64,000 bases of DNA from Mucidula mucida. Lineage: Eukaryota; Basidiomycota; Agaricomycetes; Agaricales; Physalacriaceae. The stretch spans positions 206,966 through 270,965 of the forward strand of contig JADNYV010000038.1 of NCBI GenBank assembly GCA_015501055.1. Reading direction: 5' to 3'. This document shows positions 1 through 9,945 of this stretch, one piece after another. The notes under the pieces are model-generated. The model made no database searches. It worked only from the letters and a program-made list of their open reading frames with translations, and was not told the DNA's origin. Numbering within the stretch: the first letter of the stretch is position 1; each line of letters starts with the position of its first letter. The position numbers and the translations under genes are program-made.

Positions 1-1822
1 TTGACGGTTTTACAACCTAGATTGGCTACGCGGGACAGACTGACACAATACAACACCATACAAGATGCTGCAAATCTCATTCAGACCTCCAAGAATATCT
101 TGATTCTCACCGGCGCAGGCATTAGTAAGTCGATTGTTGATATACTGTGGTCAATTGTTGACCCTTATGTCCAGGCGTGTCTTGCGGCATTCCGGACTTC
201 CGGTCTCGCGATGGCCTCTATGCATCATTAAGCGAGTATGAGTTGGATGATCCACAACAGATGTGCGAACTTGTTGTGTACATCCATTGTTTCTAACATT
301 GACATGATTTTAGGTTCGACATCAGCTATTTCCGTGATAAACCTTCTGGTACGTGTCTTATCGTAACGTTTGGATATTTGATTGCCAACATCCCAACAGT
401 ATTCTAGTACGTCGCGTTTTCCTCGGTCCTGCGCCCACAGATTGACGGCGTGATGTAGTTCGTTTGCTAGGTTCGTGTTTCAGTTTTCTTATGTGTCTAC
501 ATTTAAACATGTCTGCCATAGTAAGATATACCCCTCCAACTTCATACCATCGCCTTGTCATCGATTTATAAAGCTTATCGAAGACAAGGACAAGGTAGTC
601 CCGATCCCCAACACCGTACCTTTCCACTCATTTAACCTGTTCTACAGTTGCTTCGTGTAAATCGTCCATTGACCAAGTCTATCACCGCTGTTGACGCACG
701 TTCCTTTGGTTTAGAATTACACACAAAACATCGACACCCTTGAAACCTTAACCGGTGTAAAGAAAGTGATCCAATGCCACGGGTCATTTGCCACCGCCAG
801 CTGCATTGCCTGTCAGCGCCACGTCCCGGGTAGCGAGATTGAAGTCGATATCATGCGCCACAAAGTGCCCGTCTGCCGCGTGTGTCATCCTTCGAGTGCG
901 AGTCCCAAGAAGAAGAAAAAGAAGACGAGCAAGAAGAAAGCCAAGGGGCAATGGGACAGCGACGTCTCCGATGATAGTGACGGACCAGATTTCCCTACGG
1001 GTATCATGAAGGCATGGAGATTCACTATCAAGTTTGGAGAAACTCTGAAACTTCTTTAGCCTGACATTACTTTTTTTGGAGAGAAGTTATCAGACCTTTT
1101 CGAGAAATCACTCGAACAAGATCGAGAGCAAGTGGATCTGCTACTCGTGATAGGAACGTCGCTGAAGGTGTCACCAGTTGCGGATATGATATGTATGTGG
1201 CGGATTCCCTCATTGCGTGGCGTCTCAGTCGTTCATTACATCTCGCACGTAGCTCATATTCCTCATTCGATACCTCAAGTGAGTGCTCAGCCTGATTCAC
1301 AGAACCTCGTCGCATGAGAGCTGACTATTGCCTAGATCTTGATTAACAAGACTCCCATTCGGCATATTAACCCAGATGTTAGTTGTGCCCTGAGCTTCAC
1401 CATGCCGAATCCATCTAATGCCCTCCTAAGATTGTCTTGCTCGGAAATGCGGACACTATAATAACACATCTGTGCTCCGAGCTTGGCTGGGAACTCCCAC
1501 CGCCGCCTGAACCTACCGCGCCCAACAACAATCGCATACAAGCGCCACGGCTTAATATAAAAAAGAGGCCTTCTACAGGCCCACCAGATGCGGAAGCACC
1601 TGAACGTGTTGGCGATAGGTAAGTTCCTTACTTGAGATGCGTATTCAGGGACTGAAGATATCGGACAGTCATGTCTGGTTATTCGAAGGCGCGGAAGGCG
1701 GGAGATGGCTGAGGGAACTAGAAGACGACCTCGAGTCGCGAGGTCAGCCGCCACCCAAGAAGTTCTTACCCGGCACGCCTGGTGGTGCGGAGAGGAGAGA
1801 AAGCAAGAAACAGAAGATTTAG
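1..1822 (+). CDS. Class I sirtuin (SIR2/HST-type NAD-dependent protein deacetylase), 5' end outside the window
   Basis: NAD-dependent lysine deacetylase of the Sir2/SIRT1 class, expected to act on histones in the nucleus. Seen: splicing out 125-174 joins GAGIS to [17 protein letters not shown], the NAD-binding signature. Further exons give [29 protein letters not shown], then CHGSF with the catalytic His, and two zinc CxxC pairs (CIAC and CRVC). The Lys-rich insert near 905-950 and the acidic stretch after it lie in the zinc module. The [15 protein letters not shown] and [18 protein letters not shown] blocks complete the Rossmann fold. A basic tail ends at 1822. At least eight introns are needed; the one at 1012-1059 appears to be GC-AG. 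The reading frame is open at base 1 without an ATG, so the start lies upstream. Family certain; the exact paralogue is not resolved. Confidence 0.9.
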
Positions 1823-2267
1823 ACGTTTGGTACTTGTTGTTTATATTCTAAAGGGCCTGGGTGTATTCATAGATGTTATATGTTGTGTTCTACTATCTAT
1901 ACTATATCTTTACTGTACGTTGGTTTGTACATACACGGGGACGTAGTAGGAGGACTGATCGATCATGCAAGAGCCAATCTCATGCTCGCGATTTATATTC
2001 AGCTGGGACTTCAAGTTATCTGGTATTGACTTTGGCAGCTAGACTGCGCGTTCCGTTTGATGAATCCAGGAAAAGCAAATAATAGAAGCCAGTGATCATA
2101 ATTTGTTAGAACGCGTCGTTCCGAAGTTTTTTGACCAATTCCGGCTTGTTTGTCGACGACGACCATGTCGTGCTGAACCTGCTCTGCTCGCGCCGTCTCG
2201 CCAAATGCACGGTCCATAACGACGAACGGCTGCGAAACAGAAACCCCACCCGTTGACCGCTCTCTCC
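1823..2267. other. Intergenic, no gene seen
   Basis: Between the sirtuin stop and the proposed start of the Tpt1-like gene. It must hold the sirtuin 3' UTR and the promoter of the next gene. No convincing TATA box, repeat or conserved coding frame was seen. Confidence 0.5.
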
Positions 2268-3615
2268 ATGCGCCTGCTGGGGTCATTGCACCAGTCGATA
2301 TCATCACCGCTTCCGCGCCGCTGCTTTTTTTCCGCGTCCGCCTGCCTCGGCAAACACCTGCCCGTTCGGTTTCCCTTTGGTAATGCGGTCTCCCCGCCGC
2401 CGTCCTCTTCCTTCCGCGCTGACGTGACGTGTGTTTCGCAGCGAGACGCAAAGTCGACCCGCACTACATCAGCGTTCTCAGCCCGCGCGACACCCGGATC
2501 TGCAGCCGCATCCTGTGGCTGCTCAGGGAGAGCGCGGACACCGTCGGGCTGCCCATACGCCCGGACGGTTTTGTGCCGGTTTCTGCTGTGGTGCGTTTCT
2601 TGGTGTTATGTGGTGTGTGAGGGTTGTCTGACGAGGCGAGCGTAGCTTTCGTTCAACTCGCTAGCGCCCGAGCAGCTCAATCTGGATTATTTGAAGCTGC
2701 TTATTGAGAGACATCCGCTGTCGCATTTGGAGTTGAAGGAGGAGCTTTCTGTGGACAGGCGGTTTAGGAACTGGCTTATACGCGTCAAGGGATGGACCCG
2801 CATTCCGGTGTGTTGTTCTTTGCGTTTTGGTATTAATGTGTGTGTTGTTTTCCTGACGTTTTAATAATGAAGGGCGTTGCACACAATTCGCGCCGAATAA
2901 CGGTGGACGATCTCCCTGACATTCCTTTTCGGCATCTTATGATTCCTGTTCCGCTGCAGAGTTGGAAGGTTATACGTCAGTTACGCGTCCTTGGTGAATA
3001 TTGTTGAGGTCTAACTGAATGGGCAGGTCGCGACGGCATCAGAGCTCGGGCGCCGTTTCTCGTTCTAGAGAAAGAACTGCCAGAACACAGAGGTTACAAT
3101 GGCGCGTGGTTTTCAGGCTATTTTCCTATTCCTTATTGACAAGTGTTATAGAGGAACAGGGCGTGGCTGTTATCCTCAACGTTAAAACGTGTTTACAGCT
3201 CGGAGTTACTTTCTGGATCCATCCCAACGGCTCTATTCGCACTAATGGCGATGCTAGCGGACACATCGATCCCCAGCTTTTCGAGTCGGCTCATCTCATT
3301 GAGTGGGAGAGAGAGACCCTAATGTCGGATGGTGAACCTTCGCTGCTGCTCGCTAAGCCTACCTCCAAACCATCCTTCCGGGATCGCGATAGTACGCCAC
3401 GACCAGGTCGGATGGCAGAGCGCAGCCCTTTTGTTGAGAAACTCTCCGCGAAGCTTTCTGAAGCGAAGCATGTCCAGGCAGAGTCACCGAACATTGGAGC
3501 TTCACAGGATAGGATTTTCGGTCGTCTACAAAGCACGCAGGTCTCGGCGCCGCCTCATTTAGCCAACGGAGATCAGCCTCCCTCTTTCGTTCCCAAAATA
3601 ACGGCCAAGGGCTAA
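2268..3615 (+). CDS. Divergent Tpt1/KptA-like RNA 2'-phosphotransferase
   Basis: Tpt1/KptA enzymes move the splice-junction 2'-phosphate of tRNA onto NAD. Seen after splicing: an N-terminal winged-helix block (RICSRILWLLRESADTVGL, then PIRPDGFVPVS), a second helical block (LDYLKLLIERHPLSHLELKEE), a GVAHNS motif where the family has an Arg...GHS motif, RRDGIRARAP, and a C-terminal block (VAVILNVKTCLQLGVTFW, NGSIRTNGDASGHIDPQLF) matching the family's VLI..D...GI.F..S.NGVILT.G..G...P..F pattern. Introns: about 2380-2441, 2591-2645, 2808-2872, 2972-3027 and one near 3108-3150. The start at 2268 keeps phase 1 across the first intron and gives a basic, Ser-rich N terminus that could be a mitochondrial presequence. 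The usual second His motif (HGT) and the RNHIH motif are not evident, so activity is doubtful. The last 80 or so residues are a low-complexity tail. Confidence 0.6.
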
Positions 3616-3826
3616 CAGCGCATCCCCTTTGGCCGGGACAAACCTAGGACGCTTCACGTCTCCCGCACCCATGGCGGACGCGACGGGCCTCGGAGCTTAC
3701 GTGTCGAGTCACGTTCGCAGCAGGAATCCATTCTGGCTACCGATACGAATTACAATGTCTCATTGTAGGCTGTAGCGACCACTCCGAAGTACAAAAAAAC
3801 AAAAATGTACATATGTATGCCATCGT

Positions 3827-5523
3827 TTACACGCGGCTCCCGTACACATCTGACGGTGTAACGCCAGCTTGGCCTTTCCTCAGGTTTGCTTGCGCCCATC
3901 TAGAAGTAAAAGTATTGTTAATAATGAATAGAGTGAAGATGATGTACAGACTGACTTTTTGATGCGGATAGACTCGATTTGGATGAATCCAGAGGTATCA
4001 GTTGGCTCGAAGCCACCGAGCTCGTCCATGGAGGATTCTTGTTCGTCGTAGAGACCCTGAAGACAATGTTAACGAACATCACTGTAGACCAGGCAGTACC
4101 TCTTACCTCGGAGCTTTCACGACCTTCAATCACTACATTCCCCTTGTAGAGCTTGAGACGGACAAGGCCGTTCACCGTCCTCTGTGATGCCGGGATGGCG
4201 CTGGTGATAAACTCACGCTCAGGCGTGAAAAAGTGGCCGTTGTACAGAATCCTGCTAAACTCGATGGTCACAAACTGATCACGCAGAGCGCGGACGTTGC
4301 GATCGAGAGTGAGGCCCTCGAGATCGACGTGCGCGGCGCGCAGGATGGTCGCGCCAGGGGACTCGTAGCAGCCGCGCGACTTGACGCCGATGAAGCGGTT
4401 CTCGACAATGTCGATGCGGCCGATACCGTGTTTCCTGCCGAGCGCGTTGAGTGCGAGGAAGATGTCCACGGGGTCCGTGTACGTCTTGTCGCTATTGGTG
4501 ACCTTGACGGGCAGCCCGGCTTTGAACTCGATAGAGATGCGCTCGGGGGTCTGCGGCGCGCTCTCCGGGGCGACGGTGAGCTTCCACATGTCGTCGGGGG
4601 GCGTGGTGTTGGGGTCTTCGAGGATGCCGGCTTCGTAGGAGATGTGGAAGAGGTTCTCGTCGGTGGACCAGGGCTTGGCTTTGGTTTGGGTGACGGGGAT
4701 GGATTGAGAGGCGGCGTAGTCAAGGAGGGCTTGGCGCCCGACGAAGCGGTGGTAGAATTCTGGTTTTGGAAGGGATGAGATGGGATGGTATGATGGAGAC
4801 GCGACGTACCGGGTAATCGCCATGGTGCGATGACTTTGATATCGGGCTTGAGGCCATAGAAGGCCAGTTCGAATCGGACTTGGTCGTTGCCTTTGCCGGT
4901 GCATCCATGAGAGACGTAGCTGGACGACGTGAGTTGATTGAATTGAATATATCTCACGATACTCACTCGCAACCTTCCCTCTCAGCAACGGCGATCATAC
5001 CACGAGCAATAACTGGGCGGGCAAGAGAAGTACCAAGAAGGTAGACGTTCTAGAGCAATTGTAAACCACTTTATTTTTGCGTTATGAGGAAAAAGCGCAC
5101 CTCGTATATGCAGTTGGCCTGCACGGCGGGGTAAATCAACTCGTTGACGAATTCGCGCTTCATGTCCTATACCAACGAGTTAAACATTAATTGAAGTTAT
5201 GAAGGAGAGAGATTCACCTCGAGGAAGAACTTCTTCGCTCCTACTTTCAACGCCTTCACTTTGGCAGCTTCAAAGTCCTAACAAGCAATCAACGGAGATC
5301 CACGTCCAATTACGACGGTAGAAATTACCTCTTCCTGTCCAACATCGGCCATGAACGCATAGACTTCATATCCTTGCTCAATCAACCAGGCCAGGATACA
5401 CGAGGTGTCTGCACAAGCGAAACAACTTTAACCGACTTGCTCATAGTGCAATGTCAGTTGGATTGGCGCACCGAGACCTCCAGAGTAGGCGAGCAATACA
5501 CGGCCAGATTTTGCAGAGGACAT
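3827..5523 (-). CDS. arg1: Argininosuccinate synthase
   Basis: Joins citrulline and aspartate with ATP in arginine biosynthesis (cytosol). Exon 1 starts at 5523 and, after removal of an intron with donor next to GGTCTCG, reads [20 protein letters not shown], the PP-loop ATP pyrophosphatase motif. Later exons give [80 protein letters not shown] and [13 protein letters not shown], all hallmarks of the family. The gene has seven or more introns. The long C-terminal exon (about 4109-4778) is followed by introns near 4060-4108 and at 3900-3955, giving an ending [12 protein letters not shown]...VYGSRV with the stop at 3827. Length is about 415 residues, normal for the family. Transcribed away from the dehydrogenase at 6025. 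No frame defects were seen. Confidence 0.95.
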
Positions 5524-6024
5524 CGTAGTTCGGATTGAAAGTAAGTAAGGTGTCGAGTCAAAGATGCAGAAAAATAGTTTCGGCCGATCGATCAGATAAG
5601 ACCGAAGTGACGTCACGCGTTCTGGCTCTTGTCTTTTCCCACAACTAAGTACTCGAAGGGCTAGGTTGCTTGTTCTTCGTGTCCTATGCGATATGCAGGA
5701 CAGCTCAAAGGTCTTCATGGAGATCTTCCGCGCCCATTTTGTCCTAGGACGCCAACACTGTGTTTCTGAATATTCCAACTGAAGCTGTGTTGGAGCTGTC
5801 GCATTGTGAGGTACCATCTCAGCAACCTGCCCTCACGGAGACCTTCTTTGAGTGTGTCATGAAGCAAAGCGCTTTCATCCATGACTATTTACGTCTTATG
5901 CACAACATGCGGAGACGCGATTACATGTCGGATATCTTAGATCTACCCACTCGCCCTCCGCCTAGCGGAGTCAATATTTATTTTGGTCTGTATTGTCCCC
6001 GCTCTCCTCTATTCATTCACCACC
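5524..6024. promoter_or_regulatory. Shared upstream region of arg1 (-) and a short-chain dehydrogenase (+)
   Basis: About 500 bp between two divergent start codons, so it should hold both promoters. The stretch near 5970-6020 before the + gene is pyrimidine rich (TATTGTCCCCGCTCTCCTCT), as common near fungal transcription starts. No specific operator was recognised. Confidence 0.45.
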
Positions 6025-7158
6025 ATGTCTAAAACATCCCTCACTTTGAATGGCAAAATCGCTCTCATCACCGGCGGTGGTACTGGAATGTACTTCAACT
6101 CCTCGCCTCTTCGCCTCACGCGCGATGCTCATTCCTCCGTAGCGGCTTCATGACAGCCAAAGCCTTCGCTGCGCAAGGTGCCAAAGTCTACATCACCGGA
6201 CGACGACTCCAGGTTTTAGAGAACGCAGCCGCATCCGTGAAGAACCTGCCCGGATCCCTCGTCGCGCAAGTCTTTTTAGTCTATCATCAAATTCATATCG
6301 AAAATCAATAATAATGACACGAGGTATACAGCATGCATATGGACATCATCGACGAAGCCAGCGTTCTTTCCTGCGCCAAAAAGGTTGAAGAGGCCGATGG
6401 GAAACTCAACATCCTCATCAACAAGTTGCGTAGTACACCGATTATCCTGCCAGTGAAAGCTTTGCCTCATCGACTGCAGCGCCGGCCAAACATATTCCTC
6501 CTCAGACCCCGAATTCGGCAACAAGAAAATGACAGCGTTCATAGCTGGGGACGACCCCTTTGGGCCGGAAACGATGGACAACTGGGTCGATGTGTTCAAA
6601 GTGAACACCATCGCGCCGTTCTTCATCATCAAAGCGTTCAAGGACCTGCTCCTCAAGGGCGCGGCCGCCGATGCAGGGTCGTCGGCTATCATCAACATCT
6701 CGAGCTGCGTGGCGAGCATGAACAAGCCGTTTGCGCCTGCGTGTGTACGTGTCTTCTTCATCGATCGATTATTTTATGACCCATGAAGTCCGTGCTTTAG
6801 CTCGCGTATGGCCCTGCGAAATCAGCTGGGGACCATCTCACGACGATCCTCGCGGCAGAGTTCGCCAGCAAGCAGGTGCCCATTCGCGTTAATGCTATCC
6901 AGCCTGGTCTGTTCTCCTCTGAGCTCATCTCTGATGAGATTCTCGAGATGATCAAGACGGAGCCCGTTCCTGGACTCGTCGCGCCTATTCCCGGTAGGCG
7001 CACTGGCACGTAAGTATCGTATCGTTTTTGGTGGGGTATGTTGATGATACTTACTTACTTGTATAGTGCTGAGGAAATTTCTGGTGCTGCTCTGTTTCTC
7101 GCCACAACGGTTATACGAATGGTGTCATCTTGAAGTGGATGGAGGAGTACACTTGTGA
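6025..7158 (+). CDS. Short-chain dehydrogenase/reductase (SDR), with frame defects
   Basis: Classical SDR, an NAD(P)-dependent oxidoreductase; substrate unknown. Exon 1 starts at 6025. Removing an intron (donor just after GGTACTGGAAT, acceptor near 6144) gives ITGGGTGIG, the TGxxxGxG cofactor motif, followed by AKAFAAQGAKVYITGRR. Later blocks are MDIIDEASVLSCAKKVEEAD, WVDVFKVNTIAPFFI, AIINISS (catalytic Ser region), AYGPAKSAGDHL (YxxxK catalytic pair, joined in phase across an intron ending near 6799) and VNAIQPGLF. The 3' end needs at least two small indels to read the expected YTNGVILK-VDGG ending: the frame breaks near 7107 and again near 7136, where one A seems missing before GTGGATGGAGG. 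The region 6420-6530 also does not splice cleanly. It may be a decaying gene or carry sequence errors. The family call is firm, intactness is not. Confidence 0.8.
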
Positions 7159-7247
7159 ACCCGTAGATTTAGTTTATCTTCTGTACGTTAGCTGAGGCTG
7201 GCAGCTGGAGGCAATTGACGGTTGTGTTAGAATTGAAGGTGAACTAA

Positions 7248-8735
7248 CCACATGCGGGAGAGTCAAGACCACGTGGGGGTGAATTACGCCCTTGACGAGT
7301 AACCACTACGAACGTGTCTTTCCGCGAATTATGGAAGTCGCACTCAGTATTCTTCAACTACTTGTATGTATATTGAATCTGTGGAACTTAACTGCGTCTG
7401 ACACCAGTATTTTCTAGTCTGGATGTGTTTCGTGGCGCAAGTCTTATCCTCCTGCCCAAACGCCCATCCGCTGCTCAGAGCTGTAATGACGATGTCCTCG
7501 ACCTCATATTCTCCCACACCTCAGAGAAGGATCTCACAGCCCTGGCTCTGACATGCAAAAGGTGGTCACCAGCAGCTTACAGAGCACTATACTCTTCCGT
7601 GGATTTTAGCCTGTCCTCCAAGGGCACAGCCCTGATGAAGAAACTCGCTTCCACTCTTACTTCCAGCAATTATGTCCGCCATCTCATGAGACACGTCAAA
7701 TTGACCTGGTTGGAAGGGCTGGAGGAGCGCCCATCACCATCGCCCGAGCTATTGTTTGACTGGCTCCCCCTTCTTCCTCGCGACACGCTGATGTCGCTTG
7801 ACATCTATACTTGCCCACGCAGTAGGATCCAGGTCGATGCGGCTCGGTTCATGGACATTCTTCTCCGCTCTCCAATGTTGAGTTCCATTCGTCATCTCAA
7901 GATGACAAATGGCGAAGCATTCTTCGAAGGTGTCAATCGTATGTCACAACTATTAATGTTAACACCCAATGTCTCCCATCTTTCCGTTAATTTCCCATAT
8001 ACTAGAGATACTGAAACCCTCCCTCGATATTATGCGCCATTCACTCCCGGTATCCCGTGTCGGGTTCGGTACCTGGCTGTTAAGATGGGAGGATATACGC
8101 CTCTGTTTGGCGATTTGCTCAAGGTCATCCGTGACGACTCTCTTGAGACTCTCCTTTGCTACACAGGAAATGCAGATCGTTTCCCGGACGAGTTCAGCCG
8201 CGCTCGAGCAATGACGTTCTCGTCGCCGATTCAAACCTTGTTTTTCTACGCTGCCAGTCTAGAAGGCGAATTTCCTTTGTTACCGGTTCCTCCAGGATCT
8301 TGGCGGAAGCTTCGTGAGCTGGTCATAACGGGCTGGCGGTTGCAGTGGGATGCGTTGGCCTCCCAGCTTCATTGTCTTTGGAAGCATTAGTCCTCGACTA
8401 CACGTTTCACGATGCGTTCCCCATTGAGCAATTGTCCTTTTTCGTGACACACGCCTCAACATCGCATCCTGCGTTCTTGCGTTTGGTTATTTGTAACGTC
8501 GGGGGGAGGCGTTGCCACCCTTTTCCGAATCTGGAGACCATTTGTACGGGATGTGGTATCTTACTTCAACTCTACGCACCACCATTATCTTGGCCTTCGC
8601 GCGAAAATACGGCTTCTTGGACGTTGGACACTATGCTAGTGAGTCGGCAGCTCTTATAAGTGAAATCAATTAACGAAGTCGTAAAGAAGGACATGCTCCC
8701 AGCACTTGGCTAAGATTCACGTCGTTCATACTGTC
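7248..8735. repeat. Duplicated F-box segment, copy 1 (inverted partner at 20205-21837)
   Basis: This segment matches the reverse complement of about 20205-21837. Similarity starts upstream of the gene at the shared CACATGCGGG and TTGACGAGTAACCAC blocks and ends shortly after AGCACTTGGCT downstream of the stop. Copy 1 lacks part of the upstream region present in copy 2. The boundaries are estimates from by-eye comparison. Confidence 0.8.
7425..8659 (+). pseudogene. F-box family gene, inactivated copy
   Basis: Near-identical copy of the intact gene at 20285-21508. The N-terminal F-box-like segment (DDVLDLIFSHTSEKDLTALA, then CKRWSPAAYRALY) and the following LRR-like body are present. Three changes damage it. 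The sequence encoding the MARATG start in the partner is missing, and the only ATG nearby (7423) is out of frame. A small indel at about 8368-8373 (CCCAGCTTCATTG, where the partner reads CCCATCTTCCATCG) shifts the frame and stops translation at 8390. The rest continues in another frame to 8659. F-box proteins normally tether substrates to SCF ubiquitin ligases; this copy is unlikely to make a full product. The frameshift alone could be a sequence error, but the lost start supports decay. Confidence 0.8.
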
Positions 8736-9014
8736 ACAATTACAGCGAGACGCTCATAAGTATGAAGTGATTGTAGAGTAACTTCAAAAGTATGTCTGCA
8801 GTATCTTCCAGATACCATCGTCAGCAACAATCCGTGCTTATCCACTATGATCTGCCAAGACCCGTTCCCGCGACGATGTGCAAGCCACACGAACAAATGC
8901 CAGGACAAACTGCAATGCCTATATCGATTAATAAATAATTTCAACTCAAACTGTATTCTTCCTGTACCTATACGAAAGGATACTATACTCAAGTATGAAC
9001 AAAGGGCCATACTA
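8736..9014. other. Intergenic, no gene seen
   Basis: AT-rich stretch between the end of the F-box duplication and the stop codon of a gene on the minus strand. No feature was recognised. Confidence 0.4.
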
Positions 9015-9810
9015 TCATAGGGTAAAATTGAAGAACTCGGCCATATCACGAAGCGCAGCTTGTACGTCAGACGGAAAATCACTCTTCGCCAAAACAGCTG
9101 TCAACTCATCCTTATGCCAGTACGCGCCGACACCAAAATAGTTCTGAGAGCACTGATTCCGAACATACTGCAACAGCCACGGTACTTCTGCTGCAATGAA
9201 GTCTTCCCATAGACCCGCCACATGCGGCGGCGTCTTCTTGAACTTCGTGGCCCCGTGACGCGCATCTAGGAGTATTCATTATGACAAGGACAGGATTCCG
9301 AGTCAGAGACATACCGGTTACTCCCCGAAGTATAGCGCGGAACTTGATGATTTCGGTCCTTCTCTGCCGCTTCAGATCTGAGCAGTACTAGTCTGTCCTC
9401 GAGGACGCCGAACAGGTGGCCTCTCATGTACGTGGCCGTCGCATCCATCACCCCCGCGAAGCAGTGCGGGGCTAGATATCGAGAGGGTGGTTGTTGACTC
9501 CGCCTACCCTCTTCCTTACAGCTGTTGAATTGGCGGGATGATTTAGGCTTCAGTAAGAAAAGCATAGAGCTGGACATACTGTCGTGGTTACAGTTTGCGA
9601 CATGGTCGTTGTGAATAGGGTCCCACAAAACGCATTTGAGATAATCATGCGAGTCTTGAGCGCTTGAGCGCGCTTTAAAAAAGAGTCAGTACAAGATGTA
9701 AAACAGAAATGAAGAGCTCGAGAACGGACGCGTTTGACTGTTACCTGCCGCAATTGTTCGCCCACAAACCGCTCCTTCCTTTGAATGTTATAGCTGCTGC
9801 CTATTCCTCC
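9015..9810 (-). CDS. Unrecognised multi-exon gene, model uncertain
   Basis: I do not recognise the family. The last exon is convincing: read on the minus strand it encodes KFRAILRGVTDARHG (across an intron at about 9268-9315) and then KKTPPHVAGLWEDFIAAEV, PWLLQYVRNQCSQNYFGVG and a stop at 9015. The phase is kept across that intron. Further 5', pieces such as NIQRKERFVGEQLRQ (about 9735-9785) and LKTRMIISNAFCGTLFTTT look coding, but no in-frame ATG was found in the 130 bases before the 3' end of the neighbouring DOA10 gene, and one middle exon does not join in frame. It could be a 5'-truncated gene or have sequence errors. The predicted product is soluble, with no signal peptide or membrane segment in the parts seen. 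Confidence 0.4.
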
Positions 9811-9945
9811 GAGAAGATGTTGTCAATGTTTGATTTTCAATTCTAGTACGTAGAGTACACCGAGGTCAATTAGAATAAATGAGGTATTGTACATTGAAAC
9901 TACGACAACAAAAAAAGGAGCGCGAGAGAAGCCGAAAAATCCGCA

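Noticed and set aside
4233..4778. Long open frame of 181 codons on the plus strand within arg1
   Set aside because: Antisense to a strongly conserved argininosuccinate synthase exon; composition reflects codon bias of the real gene.
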